Assembly (NCBI GenBank): GCA_007050895.1
Contig: SMYP01000131.1
Span: 17,171-41,342, forward strand
Origin: Candidatus Bathyarchaeota archaeon
GTDB taxonomy: Archaea > Thermoproteota > Bathyarchaeia > Bathyarchaeales > UBA233
Length of the DNA: 24,172 bases
Direction: 5' to 3'
Under the pieces are notes generated by a model. It searched no databases. It was given only the letters and a program-made list of their open reading frames with translations, and was not told where the DNA came from. The position numbers and the translations under genes were made by a program. Positions 14,633 through 21,508 of the stretch are shown in pieces. Each line of letters begins with the position of its first letter. Position 1 is the first letter of the stretch.

Positions 14633-14707
14633 TGCTCCGGCCGGGATTCGGACCCGGGTCTTCGGCTCGAAAGGCCGGAATACTTGACCGGACTATACTA
14701 CCGGAGC
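14633..14707 (-). tRNA. tRNA-Glu (UUC)
   Basis: 75-base cloverleaf without intron or encoded CCA. The acceptor stem GCTCCGG/CCGGAGC is fully paired with discriminator A73. The D arm (GTAT...GTAT) holds GG at 18-19. The anticodon loop CTTTCGA gives TTC at 34-36, reading glutamate codons. The variable loop has 4 bases (AGAC), and the T stem CCGGG/CCCGG is paired. Two oddities: the T loop is TCCGAAT, so position 55 is C instead of the near-universal U; and the first anticodon-stem pair is C27 with A43. Otherwise the fold is complete and strongly paired, so a functional gene remains likely. Confidence 0.9.
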
Positions 14708-14772
14708 GCTTTTTGTAGAGGCATCATGCAAATGTTTTTCCACTCGAATAAACCTTCCCCTTGTTTCATTAT

Positions 14773-14780
14773 AAAAAAAA
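14773..14780 (-). terminator. T8 run after the HD phosphohydrolase gene
   Basis: Eight consecutive T on the minus strand, about 72 bases beyond the HD gene stop and upstream of the tRNA gene. A strong T-run terminator of archaeal type. Confidence 0.55.
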
Positions 14781-14852
14781 CATTTTCAATCTGTGTTTTC
14801 GGACAAACCCTTTGAAAAATTCAGAGGTTCAAAAAGACTTGTAAAATGTTAC

Positions 14853-16133
14853 TTAGTATGATATTCTTGCCGTTGTTGGGATTTCACCTAAAATCTTCGC
14901 TGCTGCATGTTGCACTTTTTCGCGGGAGCTCGCGTGAGTGTAAACGCGGAGTATGTTGATGAATCCTTTTAGATTCTCAAGGATCTTTGAGACGTCACTC
15001 AAGCGATATGTTGCTTTTTTGCCTTTTTGGCTTCTACTGAACATTGGTATTCCCACAGTCTCAATGAGATCTGTGTGATGATAAGGAACAGAAGGAACGG
15101 TTGGCACGTCTATGATTACCGACTCATTATCTATTCCAGCTTCCTTTGCAATTTCGTTTTGTATTTGCTGCCGATAGACTTCGCGTCCAAAAATGTTTGA
15201 CACCATTGTGTCCTTTTCGTAGAAAGTCCTCTCGTATGCGCACTTCAACATTCTTCTATGCTCCAGATCAGCGATAATCCCCTTTGACGATTTACACTTC
15301 TTTAGTGCAGACCAAACAGTGTAGTCATCCATCTCTAAGTATTCTTCAGGCGTTTTGAATGCTGTCAAGCCAAGTTCCTTGTCCGCCTTTTCCATAGCCA
15401 TAGCCAGCATTATCTGCGCTGCTCTGCCAACACGATGGAAATAGATGCTTTTAAACGATTCAATTCGGGCAATCATAAAAGCTTCCAGCGCTGAAAGAGC
15501 GCCCAATTCCACTGCCAAATCCTCGCCCAAAACGTCCAAAGCATGGATCAATCTGAAAACGTCTATAAAACCGTACTCTGCACCTGTGTGAAATGTGTCC
15601 CTTACGATAAAGTCCTGCTTGTCCACATCCACGGCGCTACTTATAATCTGGTCCAAGAAGGCTTTGCCCGTTTTATGGAGTTTTCCAACCGCGAGCTTTC
15701 CCACTTCTTCAGGCTTGTAGCCAATTTTCGCTATCTTATCGCTTAGTTCGCCTTTCTCTATTATCCACGATGTGATGTCTTCATGAGTTCGCTCAAGGTC
15801 CCTGATCAATAGTTGCTCAAAAATATGTGAAAAGGGACCGTGTCCAACATCGTGAAGCAAAGCTGCAACCCTAGTCATATCAAACTCTTCATCGCTAACC
15901 ATTCGGGAAATGTTCGGGTTCTCAATAGACTTGCCTGCCAAGTACATGACGCCAATGCAGTGCTCAAATCTGGTATGGTTCGCTCCTGGGTAGACGTACT
16001 CTGAACCAGCTAGTTGCCTCAACCTCCGCAGTCTCTGCATCGGATACGAGTCAATAATATCCTTCTCTACCTCGTTAATGTACACATAACCATGGACGGG
16101 ATCTTTAATTTCACCCCAATACATCTTCGGCAT
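14853..16133 (-). CDS. HD superfamily phosphohydrolase (COG1078, SAMHD1/dGTPase-like)
   Basis: A 426-aa HD-domain protein of the COG1078 group, relatives of dGTPases and SAMHD1. It opens with KDPVHGYVYINEVEKDIIDS and QRLRRLRQLAGSEYVYPGANHTRFEH, characteristic of the group. The metal site is H58, H94-D95 (LLHDVGHGPFSH) and D169 (SAVDVDKQDF). Members hydrolyse dNTPs or related nucleotides; the exact substrate is unknown here. It is divergent from thymidylate kinase, a nucleotide-pool enzyme, so a shared role in dNTP balance is a reasonable inference. The ATG at 16133 is preceded by an AAAGGTG site (about 16143-16149). Confidence 0.9.
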   Translation of the reverse strand: MPKMYWGEIKDPVHGYVYINEVEKDIIDSYPMQRLRRLRQLAGSEYVYPGANHTRFEHCIGVMYLAGKSIENPNISRMVSDEEFDMTRVAALLHDVGHGPFSHIFEQLLIRDLERTHEDITSWIIEKGELSDKIAKIGYKPEEVGKLAVGKLHKTGKAFLDQIISSAVDVDKQDFIVRDTFHTGAEYGFIDVFRLIHALDVLGEDLAVELGALSALEAFMIARIESFKSIYFHRVGRAAQIMLAMAMEKADKELGLTAFKTPEEYLEMDDYTVWSALKKCKSSKGIIADLEHRRMLKCAYERTFYEKDTMVSNIFGREVYRQQIQNEIAKEAGIDNESVIIDVPTVPSVPYHHTDLIETVGIPMFSRSQKGKKATYRLSDVSKILENLKGFINILRVYTHASSREKVQHAAAKILGEIPTTARISY

Positions 16134-16159
16134 TCCTGAACACCTTTCACGGCTTGCAA

Positions 16160-16186
16160 GTTATATTTATGAGTCCCCCTATAATG
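16160..16186. promoter_or_regulatory. Divergent promoter region between HD phosphohydrolase and tmk
   Basis: The 85-base gap has two TATA-like elements, TTATATTTA (16161-16169) and CTATAATG (16179-16186), each usable in either direction by position. For tmk, CTATAAT gives a transcript start near 16208. For the HD gene the same element gives a start near 16155, just ahead of its AAAGGTG site. Confidence 0.45.
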
Positions 16187-16218
16187 TGTAACGCTAAGGC
16201 AGCGCAAAGTGAAAAGAG

Positions 16219-16809
16219 TTGAGCAAAAAAGGTGTATTCATTTGCATCGAAGGTCTAGATGGCTGCGGAAAAACCACACAAGCAAAGCTTTTAGCAAGAA
16301 AATTGCGGAAAAGGCATAACGCCGTTTACACAGCAGAACCTAGTCGCGGTAAAATTGGAACTTTAATTAGAAGAAATTACCTCTATGGTGAAAAACGTCT
16401 CTCAATCGTGCTTGAAGCGTTGCTCTTTGCAGCTGACCGAATCGAACACTTGGAAAACGTGATTCTTCCTGCTTTAGAGGCAGGGCAACTCGTTATTTCT
16501 GACCGTTACGTTTACTCCTCTTTAGCTTATCAAGGCGCTGCCGGGCTTAGTTTGGACTGGATAGAAAAAATAAACGAGAATGCTCTCCAGCCAGATGTCG
16601 CGTTTTTCATAGATGTGAACCCCGAAACTGTAATGAGCCGGCTGAAACCCAAGAAATCAGTAATGGAGAACCTAGCGAACCAGAAGAAGGTGCGGGAGAT
16701 ATATCTAAAATTCGTGGAAAATGGGCGCCTCACAAGAATTAATGGTAACAAATCTGAAAACGAGGTTGCGAAAGAAGTTTATGAGGTCGCAAAGCAGTTT
16801 TTAAACTAG
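16219..16809 (+). CDS. tmk: Thymidylate kinase
   Basis: dTMP kinase, 196 aa, phosphorylating dTMP to dTDP for DNA synthesis. Visible are the P-loop EGLDGCGKTTQ (11-21), AEPSRG (39-44), the DRYVYSSLAYQG dTMP-binding motif (95-106) and VAFFIDVNPETVMSRL before the lid region. The start is TTG at 16219; an in-frame TGA at 16210 excludes upstream starts, and the product then begins MSKKGVFICIEG as expected. It is divergent from the HD phosphohydrolase. Downstream lies the convergent unknown gene, 17 bases away. Confidence 0.94.
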   Translation: MSKKGVFICIEGLDGCGKTTQAKLLARKLRKRHNAVYTAEPSRGKIGTLIRRNYLYGEKRLSIVLEALLFAADRIEHLENVILPALEAGQLVISDRYVYSSLAYQGAAGLSLDWIEKINENALQPDVAFFIDVNPETVMSRLKPKKSVMENLANQKKVREIYLKFVENGRLTRINGNKSENEVAKEVYEVAKQFLN

Positions 16810-16826
16810 CATCGATAGGGTTCAAT

Positions 16827-17327
16827 TTAAACTGCTTTTAGGGTTTTTCGCGAAGAGGTTTTGTTTATTTCATTTACAAAGAAAGTAATAATGTCCTCGG
16901 GAAAAATGTACCTTGGACCCCGCTCGTGAAAAACCTGAATTTCCAAAATGTTTCTCTCAAATATAACGCGCAGCATGTAATAATCAAATTTCAACGGGAT
17001 TCTGTTTTCTTCAGTGCCTTTATAATAGCGTACAGCCCAGAAAAAATCCATTGTCTGAAAAGGGGTTTTCCTCAAGGCGGTGAACACTCTTCGTGTTTCT
17101 TCTTCGTCTATGTAGTTGAAGCTTTCCGCTTCAGCCAAGCCTGCTTCGAAAATTACAGTGCATTCAGGCACTGTTGGGCAAGCTATTTCCTCAAATCTGA
17201 ATTCTCTACAGTTTACATCATGAAGAACACTTATTATTCTTCTCTGAAGCCTCTTGGTTGAAAGAGAGGTAGTAAAAGCTGCTATTCTGTGAATATTCGT
17301 GGGAAAATTCTCATAAAACCCTAGCAT
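16827..17327 (-). CDS. Unrecognised 166-aa protein downstream of the p27-like gene
   Basis: No family recognised with confidence. It appears as a mixed alpha/beta soluble protein without membrane helices or metal motif. A basic N-terminal helix (STKRLQRRIISVLHDVN, about 23-39) is followed by a strand-rich region with FEAGLAEAESFNYIDEEE (about 60-77), MDFFWAVRYYK, PLKFDYYMLRVIF and LEIQVFHERGPRYIFPEDI. The aromatic-rich segments look well conserved in style, which suggests a lineage-wide archaeal family. It lies 14 bases after the p27-like gene on the same strand and is probably its operon partner. The ATG at 17327 follows GGAACCTTGAG. Confidence 0.7.
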   Translation of the reverse strand: MLGFYENFPTNIHRIAAFTTSLSTKRLQRRIISVLHDVNCREFRFEEIACPTVPECTVIFEAGLAEAESFNYIDEEETRRVFTALRKTPFQTMDFFWAVRYYKGTEENRIPLKFDYYMLRVIFERNILEIQVFHERGPRYIFPEDIITFFVNEINKTSSRKTLKAV

Positions 17328-17341
17328 CTCAAGGTTCCTGC

Positions 17342-17701
17342 TTAGGTTTTTTTCATTTTATTTATCTTTTCAAGGTTGCCTAGCAGTTCGGACAATGCAA
17401 TGCTTAGTTTTTGCAGTTCTTCTACATCATCAGTGTTTTGAATCTTGAGTTGTACATCCTGCACCTTAGCCAAGAGAGTAGCCTCAAGCTTGTCATAAGT
17501 CACGTTACTTGCTCTTTTCTGTTCATCCTCTTCTTTAACTACAACTACTTTCTTTTCACATCTTCCACACCACAACGTACCATCTTTTAACCTGAAGAGT
17601 GGTGACGAGCAGGCAGGACATGACAAATCTGTTAGAGTAGCTCCTTGCCGTAGCAGATCTGCCATACGCTTGATATGTTTATCCTCGCTTTTTTCTCGCA
17701 T
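17342..17701 (-). CDS. Sjogren/scleroderma autoantigen p27-like zinc protein
   Basis: Protein of 119 aa in the Auto_anti-p27 family (UPF0148 / COG1645). It has an N-terminal helix (HIKRMADLLRQGATLTDLSCP), a zinc ribbon CPAC...CGRC (about 28-31 and 45-48) and a C-terminal coiled coil (about 68-119). The molecular role of the archaeal family is unknown; the eukaryotic relative is a p27/ZNRD2-type protein. The ATG at 17701 has a GAGG site seven bases before it. It shares a nearly symmetric TATA element with the divergent UPF0147 gene and appears to lead an operon with the 166-aa gene. Confidence 0.85.
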   Translation of the reverse strand: MREKSEDKHIKRMADLLRQGATLTDLSCPACSSPLFRLKDGTLWCGRCEKKVVVVKEEDEQKRASNVTYDKLEATLLAKVQDVQLKIQNTDDVEELQKLSIALSELLGNLEKINKMKKT

Positions 17702-17733
17702 TTCATAGCCTCAACATAAATACGTGTTAAAGC

Positions 17734-17741
17734 TTATATAA
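17734..17741. promoter_or_regulatory. Symmetric bidirectional TATA element (p27-like / UPF0147)
   Basis: TTATATAA is an 8-bp palindrome whose centre lies about 37 bases from both start codons (17701 minus, 17775 plus). With a 25-27 base TATA-to-start distance it predicts leaders of about 10-12 bases on each side. The plus-strand leader just includes GGTG. Confidence 0.6.
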
Positions 17742-17774
17742 CTTGATAACTGCGACATTGAATAGGTGCACATT

Positions 17775-18053
17775 ATGGTGCGAAAGAAAAAAGCTCAAGA
17801 ATATGAGGAAAAAATACAGCAAGCTTTAATGGTGCTTGGTGAAGTCTCAGAAGATAGTACAACACCGAGAAATATTCGACGTGCGGCAAAAGACGCTATG
17901 GGCGCCTTGCAAAGCCCAGAATTCACGCCTGCAGTGCGGGCTTCAAACGCTATTTCACTTTTGGACGAAATCCTTCAAGATCCAAATATGCCTCCTTACA
18001 CGCGGGTAAAACTATGGAACGTAATGAGTCTAATAGAAGCTATAAAAGACTAA
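17775..18053 (+). CDS. UPF0147 family protein
   Basis: Conserved archaeal protein of 92 aa, all-helical, of unknown function. The family signature is clear: EEKIQQALMVLGEVSEDSTTPRNIRRAAK, then SPEFTPAVRASNAISLLDEI and DPNMPPYTRVKLWNVMS. The ATG at 17775 is chosen because GGTG (17765-17768) sits at ribosome-binding distance. A GTG at 17766 within that site would add only three residues. It is convergent with the PadR gene, with T-runs on both strands between them. Confidence 0.9.
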   Translation: MVRKKKAQEYEEKIQQALMVLGEVSEDSTTPRNIRRAAKDAMGALQSPEFTPAVRASNAISLLDEILQDPNMPPYTRVKLWNVMSLIEAIKD

Positions 18054-18063
18054 ACCAAGCACC

Positions 18064-18080
18064 AAAAAACCGTTTTCTTT
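18064..18080. terminator. Back-to-back T-runs between UPF0147 and padR
   Basis: A six-A block (18064-18069) gives a T6 run for the minus-strand PadR gene. TTTTCTTT (18073-18080) serves the plus-strand UPF0147 gene. Convergent gene ends with T-runs on both strands fit two archaeal terminators. Confidence 0.5.
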
Positions 18081-18094
18081 AATAAAATCCGTTT

Positions 18095-18571
18095 CTATTT
18101 TTTGGCAGTTCTTTTGGCAAGTTCTCTCGTTTCTTTATAGGACCGAGCGCAGTGCATACAACAAAACGTCATCTCTTTACTATCTATTAATTCTAAATAT
18201 GTGCCATCGTAGATCTTACAGCCACAGTGGGCGCAAACGTAAAGGCTAGGTTCAATTGCAATTGAAATGAGGTCCGAGAATCGCTTGAAAAGTTCTACGC
18301 AGAGTTTTCGGCCTTCATGAGTTAGCTCAAAGACTTTTCTTTCTTTTTCACCTACGGGCTTTTTTGTATGCCTCACCAAGCCTTTTTTCTCTAGTTGCTG
18401 GAGAAATGGGTAGACTAGGCTTGGACTTACCTTTTTTTGTACTCTTTTCTTGAAACGGCTGATTATGTTGTAGCCATGCGCAGGTCCCTCGTATAGGATA
18501 GTGAGTATGTAGAAGCGTGAGAAGTCTGAAATCAAGTCGTCCATGTTTTTGTCTTTTCTTTTTTTTACCAT
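18095..18571 (-). CDS. PadR-family regulator with C-terminal TRASH-like metal-binding domain
   Basis: A 158-aa transcription regulator. Residues ~14-100 form a PadR winged helix: YILTILYEGPAHGYNIISRF, then SPSLVYPFLQQLEKKGLVRH and GRKLCVELFKRF. The C-terminus replaces the usual PadR coiled coil with a TRASH-like treble-clef: C113-x2-C116 (plus C118) and F-C137-C138-x2-C141. TRASH domains sense or carry heavy metals in archaeal regulators, so metal-responsive control is inferred. The ATG at 18571 is preceded by AAGGAGAC, a strong ribosome binding site. The neighbour across the divergent gap is an FAD oxidoreductase, a possible target. An inverted repeat lies just upstream of its TATA box. Confidence 0.85.
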   Translation of the reverse strand: MVKKRKDKNMDDLISDFSRFYILTILYEGPAHGYNIISRFKKRVQKKVSPSLVYPFLQQLEKKGLVRHTKKPVGEKERKVFELTHEGRKLCVELFKRFSDLISIAIEPSLYVCAHCGCKIYDGTYLELIDSKEMTFCCMHCARSYKETRELAKRTAKK

Positions 18572-18601
18572 TTATGTCTCCTTTATTGGATGTTTTTGCG
18601 C

Positions 18602-18612
18602 CATTATAAATG
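18602..18612 (-). promoter_or_regulatory. TATA box of the padR-TRASH gene
   Basis: CATTTATAATG on the minus strand is centred about 36 bases before the ATG. It predicts a transcript start near 18580 and a short leader carrying the AAGGAGAC site. Confidence 0.55.
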
Positions 18613-18622
18613 TTTATGAGAT

Positions 18623-18639
18623 ATATCTTGAAAAGATAT
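18623..18639. promoter_or_regulatory. Candidate operator: inverted repeat ATATCTT-gaa-AAGATAT
   Basis: Perfect 7-bp arms with a 3-base spacer, ten bases upstream of the padR TATA box and about 130 bases before the FAD oxidoreductase gene. PadR regulators bind dyads as dimers and often regulate themselves; binding here is inference. Confidence 0.45.
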
Positions 18640-18714
18640 TTAACACGTTGGGAAATCAGACTAATACTAGAATTTTGACATCATATCCAACTCTTTCTGG
18701 AGAATACTTCACTA

Positions 18715-18725
18715 ACAAATATATT
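18715..18725 (+). promoter_or_regulatory. Candidate TATA box of the FAD oxidoreductase gene
   Basis: ACAAATATATT lies about 50 bases upstream of the TTG at 18770. It predicts a leader of roughly 24 bases containing the AGGGGGAAAG purine stretch. Confidence 0.4.
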
Positions 18726-18769
18726 CCAGTTATTACATCTAACTTTGGGTTTTAGGGGGAAAGTACCCA

Positions 18770-20152
18770 TTGAAATACGACGTGATAATAGTCGGTGCGG
18801 GTCCAGCAGGAATTTTCTCAGCGTTAGAGCTAACGGAAAAGAACAATCTTAACGTTCTGATTGTTGATAGAGGTCCAGAGATAGATCAACGCAGGTGTCC
18901 ATCAAGCCGTGGGTTTGAATGCCGGCATTGCGAACCGTGCTCCGTGCTTTCAGGCTGGGGCGGTGCAGGAGCTTACAGCGATGGAAAACTAACATTATCT
19001 ACCGAAGTAGGCGGCTGGCTAAACCAGTATGTTTCTCAAAAAGAGCTGAAATCACTTATGGAGTACGTTGACAGTGTCTACTTGAGATTCGGAGCGAGCG
19101 AACAAGTTTATGGTTGCGACCAAGAGAAAGTAGACGAAATCGACCGTAACGCGTCTCTAGCGGGACTCAAGCTAGTTCGACAGGAAATACGCCACATGGG
19201 TACCGAAAAATGCGCCGAGACCTTGCGACAGATGCGCCGAGAATTAAACGGTAAAATCACTTTTCAACCAAAAACAGATGTTAGAGGGCTCATCGCAGAA
19301 AACCATACAATAAGAGGCGTTGAAACTTTGGACGGCGAGAAAATAATGAGCAAGTATCTGATAATCGCGCCGGGCAGAAGCGGAGCCGAGTGGCTACAAA
19401 CAGAAGCGCAGCTTCGTGGTTTGAAAACAGTGAACAACCCAGTTGACGTGGGTGTAAGAGTTGAGGTCTTGGCCTCTGTTATGGAGGAGTTGACTAAGGC
19501 GCTTTACGAGCCTAAACTTGTGTATTATTCGCGTCTTTTCGACGATCAAGTTCGCACTTTTTGCGTTTCGCCTTATGGTGAAGTCACCACCGAATCATAT
19601 GATGGAGTGTTAACCGTCAACGGACAGAGTTATGCAGAAAGAAAAACGGAAAACACCAACTTTGCCATTCTTGTTAGTACGTCGTTCACGGAGCCGTTCA
19701 GAGAACCCATAGCCTATGGGAAATACGTTGCTAGACTTTCAAACCTGCTAAGCGGAGGAGTGATGGTGCAGCGTCTGGGCGACTTGGTTTCTGGCCGGCG
19801 GTCAACACCTGAACGTCTAGCCCGAAGCGTTGTGGAGCCAACGTTGAAGAACGCTACGCCAGGAGACTTGAGCTTTGTGTTGCCTTATCGCTATCTATCC
19901 GACATAAGGGAAATGCTTCAAGCAATAGACGTAATTGCTCCGGGAATCCACTCAAGAGATACACTCCTTTACGGCATAGAGGTGAAATTCTACTCTTCAC
20001 ACCTACAACTGAATAACGTTTTGGAAAGCAAAATCCAGAATATGTTCACCATAGGAGACGGCGCGGGCGTGACCAGGGGATTAATTCAAGCTTCAGCTTC
20101 AGGAGTAATAGTGGCTAGGGAAATTCTGAAGAGAGAAAAATTGAAGGCATAG
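18770..20152 (+). CDS. FAD-dependent dehydrogenase (COG2509 type)
   Basis: Flavoprotein of 460 aa related to uncharacterised COG2509 dehydrogenases. The dinucleotide-binding loop is VGAGPAGIFSALE (8-20), with IVDRGPE at the end of the second strand. A second conserved region is GWGGAGAYSDGKL (62-73), and the C-terminal FAD segment is IGDGAGVTRGLIQASASG. Cysteines C43, C51, C54 and C57 (RRCPSS...CRHCEPC) could hold a metal, an iron-sulfur cluster or a redox disulfide; they seem a feature of the family. The start is TTG at 18770, giving MKYDVIIVGAG. It lies four bases before the zinc-ribbon gene, so the two are probably co-transcribed. Substrate unknown. Confidence 0.85.
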   Translation: MKYDVIIVGAGPAGIFSALELTEKNNLNVLIVDRGPEIDQRRCPSSRGFECRHCEPCSVLSGWGGAGAYSDGKLTLSTEVGGWLNQYVSQKELKSLMEYVDSVYLRFGASEQVYGCDQEKVDEIDRNASLAGLKLVRQEIRHMGTEKCAETLRQMRRELNGKITFQPKTDVRGLIAENHTIRGVETLDGEKIMSKYLIIAPGRSGAEWLQTEAQLRGLKTVNNPVDVGVRVEVLASVMEELTKALYEPKLVYYSRLFDDQVRTFCVSPYGEVTTESYDGVLTVNGQSYAERKTENTNFAILVSTSFTEPFREPIAYGKYVARLSNLLSGGVMVQRLGDLVSGRRSTPERLARSVVEPTLKNATPGDLSFVLPYRYLSDIREMLQAIDVIAPGIHSRDTLLYGIEVKFYSSHLQLNNVLESKIQNMFTIGDGAGVTRGLIQASASGVIVAREILKREKLKA

Positions 20153-20156
20153 AAAA

Positions 20157-20900
20157 ATGGCTGTGGCTCAAAACATCAGGTGCTCGCACTGTGGTGGTCC
20201 GGTTGAGTTCAAGCCTGGCGAGTTGATAGCCACCTGCAAGTATTGCGGCTTCACCACCGTGATCGAGACTGGAGCCCCCTTCAATTTTGAGCATTCACTA
20301 TTACTTAACAAGTATAGTCAAATCCAAGCAGACGAGTTGATAAAAAGTTGGATGCGTTCCGGCTTCATGAAACCAAGCGATCTGGTCAAAAAATCTAAAA
20401 TCATTGAGAAAAACTTGGTTTACTTGCCTTTCTGGGTTGTTTCAGTAGAATCCAAAACCAAATATAAAGGAATATTCGAGCGCATATCCCCTCCAGTCAT
20501 GAAGGAAGGAAAAATCCAGAAAGCATACAACTGGCTTGTGCTGGCAAGAGAGGCAGCAGAGTTCCCAACGAGAGAATACGACGTCCCTTTGGAAGGTAAG
20601 ATTCCCTACGACTTTCGTCAAATCGAAGGATTCGCAAAGGTCTTGAACAGCGAAATCACTAGAGAAGAAGCAATTAAGCTTGCTAAACAGCAAATCGAGG
20701 CGCATCACCGTTACTTACTTAAACAGGACGTAGACAAAATCATTGAGATTTACACTGAGACAGCTATAAAACAAGCGGTTTACTTGCATGCGCCAGTGTG
20801 GTTCGTGAAGTATGAGTACAAAGGCTTGACTTATCAGCTTATACTTGACGGCGCAGTTGGCTTGCCTATTAAGGGTGATATACCCTCGTCCAGTTTTTAA
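20157..20900 (+). CDS. Zinc-ribbon protein of the SPFH module, unknown function
   Basis: A 247-aa protein with an N-terminal TFIIB-like zinc ribbon (C9-x2-C12, C27-x2-C30: CSHC, CKYC). A longer alpha/beta body follows, with segments KSKIIEKNLVYLPFWVVSVESK, PFWVV/VWFVKYEYKG repeats and a helix EAIKLAKQQIEAHHRYLL. The two strand-rich blocks around 83-102 and 217-240 look like related units (a basic stretch then PxWxVxxxxKxxY), suggesting an internal duplication. No membrane helix was seen. Bacterial relatives of this style (YdjG-like zinc-ribbon proteins) are encoded beside SPFH and PspA genes; that parallel is inference. It starts four bases after the FAD gene. Confidence 0.75.
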   Translation: MAVAQNIRCSHCGGPVEFKPGELIATCKYCGFTTVIETGAPFNFEHSLLLNKYSQIQADELIKSWMRSGFMKPSDLVKKSKIIEKNLVYLPFWVVSVESKTKYKGIFERISPPVMKEGKIQKAYNWLVLAREAAEFPTREYDVPLEGKIPYDFRQIEGFAKVLNSEITREEAIKLAKQQIEAHHRYLLKQDVDKIIEIYTETAIKQAVYLHAPVWFVKYEYKGLTYQLILDGAVGLPIKGDIPSSSF

Positions 20901-20911
20901 GGCGATTAAGA

Positions 20912-20960
20912 AACCTTAAAAGCTGAATTTTCTATAATCGCTTAGGGACTATTAGGTGGG
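20912..20960 (+). promoter_or_regulatory. Possible internal promoter and ribosome binding site before the coiled-coil gene
   Basis: The 69-base gap carries ACCTTAAAAGC (about 20911-20921) and TCTATAATC (about 20929-20937) as TATA-like elements. TAGGTGGG (20953-20960) is a strong ribosome binding site nine bases before the TTG at 20970; it decides that start. Confidence 0.45.
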
Positions 20961-20969
20961 AAGATTGAA

Positions 20970-21506
20970 TTGAGCGAGAATAGAGATGTTTATGCTGAAG
21001 CAAAAAAGCAAATGCGCCTCAGCGAGCGTATAGTTGCGGCGATCCCTGGTTTTCGGGGATATAAAGAGAAAGAATTACGGCGTGAATCTGACAAGATTAT
21101 TCGCAACCATATTAACCTTAAGCTTTCAGAATCAAAAGACGACCTGAAGTCAATCTTCCAGAAACTTTCAGACCGTCGCTATTTCGACGTTTTAACAGAT
21201 ATGGATCGTCTTATTGCAAAAGCCGACCGTGTAACTGAAAAAATTAATCATGCCTCTTACGGATATTCCGGATTCTTCGATATTGTGAAAGTAAAGGAAG
21301 AGAATCTGAACCGAATGATAGACTTTGATAATAAATTGGTCGGTGAAGTTGACGGTTTAGTTGCCGATATTGACGTTTTCAAAGCTGAAATAACGAAAGG
21401 CGAAACCAAGAACATTAGGATAAGAGTGCAGAATATAGCTGACAAGCTGGAATCGTTCGAAGAAACTTTTGATAAGAGGACCCAGGTAATATTAGGAGTG
21501 ACATAA
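20970..21506 (+). CDS. Coiled-coil protein of the SPFH module (PspA-like candidate)
   Basis: A 178-aa, almost entirely helical protein without cysteines or membrane segments. Its N-terminus has MRLSERIVAAIPGFRGYKEKELRRES, an amphipathic segment with a conserved-looking G-F-R-G-Y-K-E-K-E turn. Long charged helices follow (about 45-70, 75-95, 105-135 and 140-170). Proteins of this look occur next to SPFH/zinc-ribbon genes in bacteria and archaea; a membrane-associated scaffold role like PspA is inferred, not shown. The start is TTG, supported by TAGGTGGG. It ends two bases before the SPFH gene, whose ribosome binding site GGAGTGA lies in its last codons. Confidence 0.7.
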   Translation: MSENRDVYAEAKKQMRLSERIVAAIPGFRGYKEKELRRESDKIIRNHINLKLSESKDDLKSIFQKLSDRRYFDVLTDMDRLIAKADRVTEKINHASYGYSGFFDIVKVKEENLNRMIDFDNKLVGEVDGLVADIDVFKAEITKGETKNIRIRVQNIADKLESFEETFDKRTQVILGVT

Positions 21507-21508
21507 AG

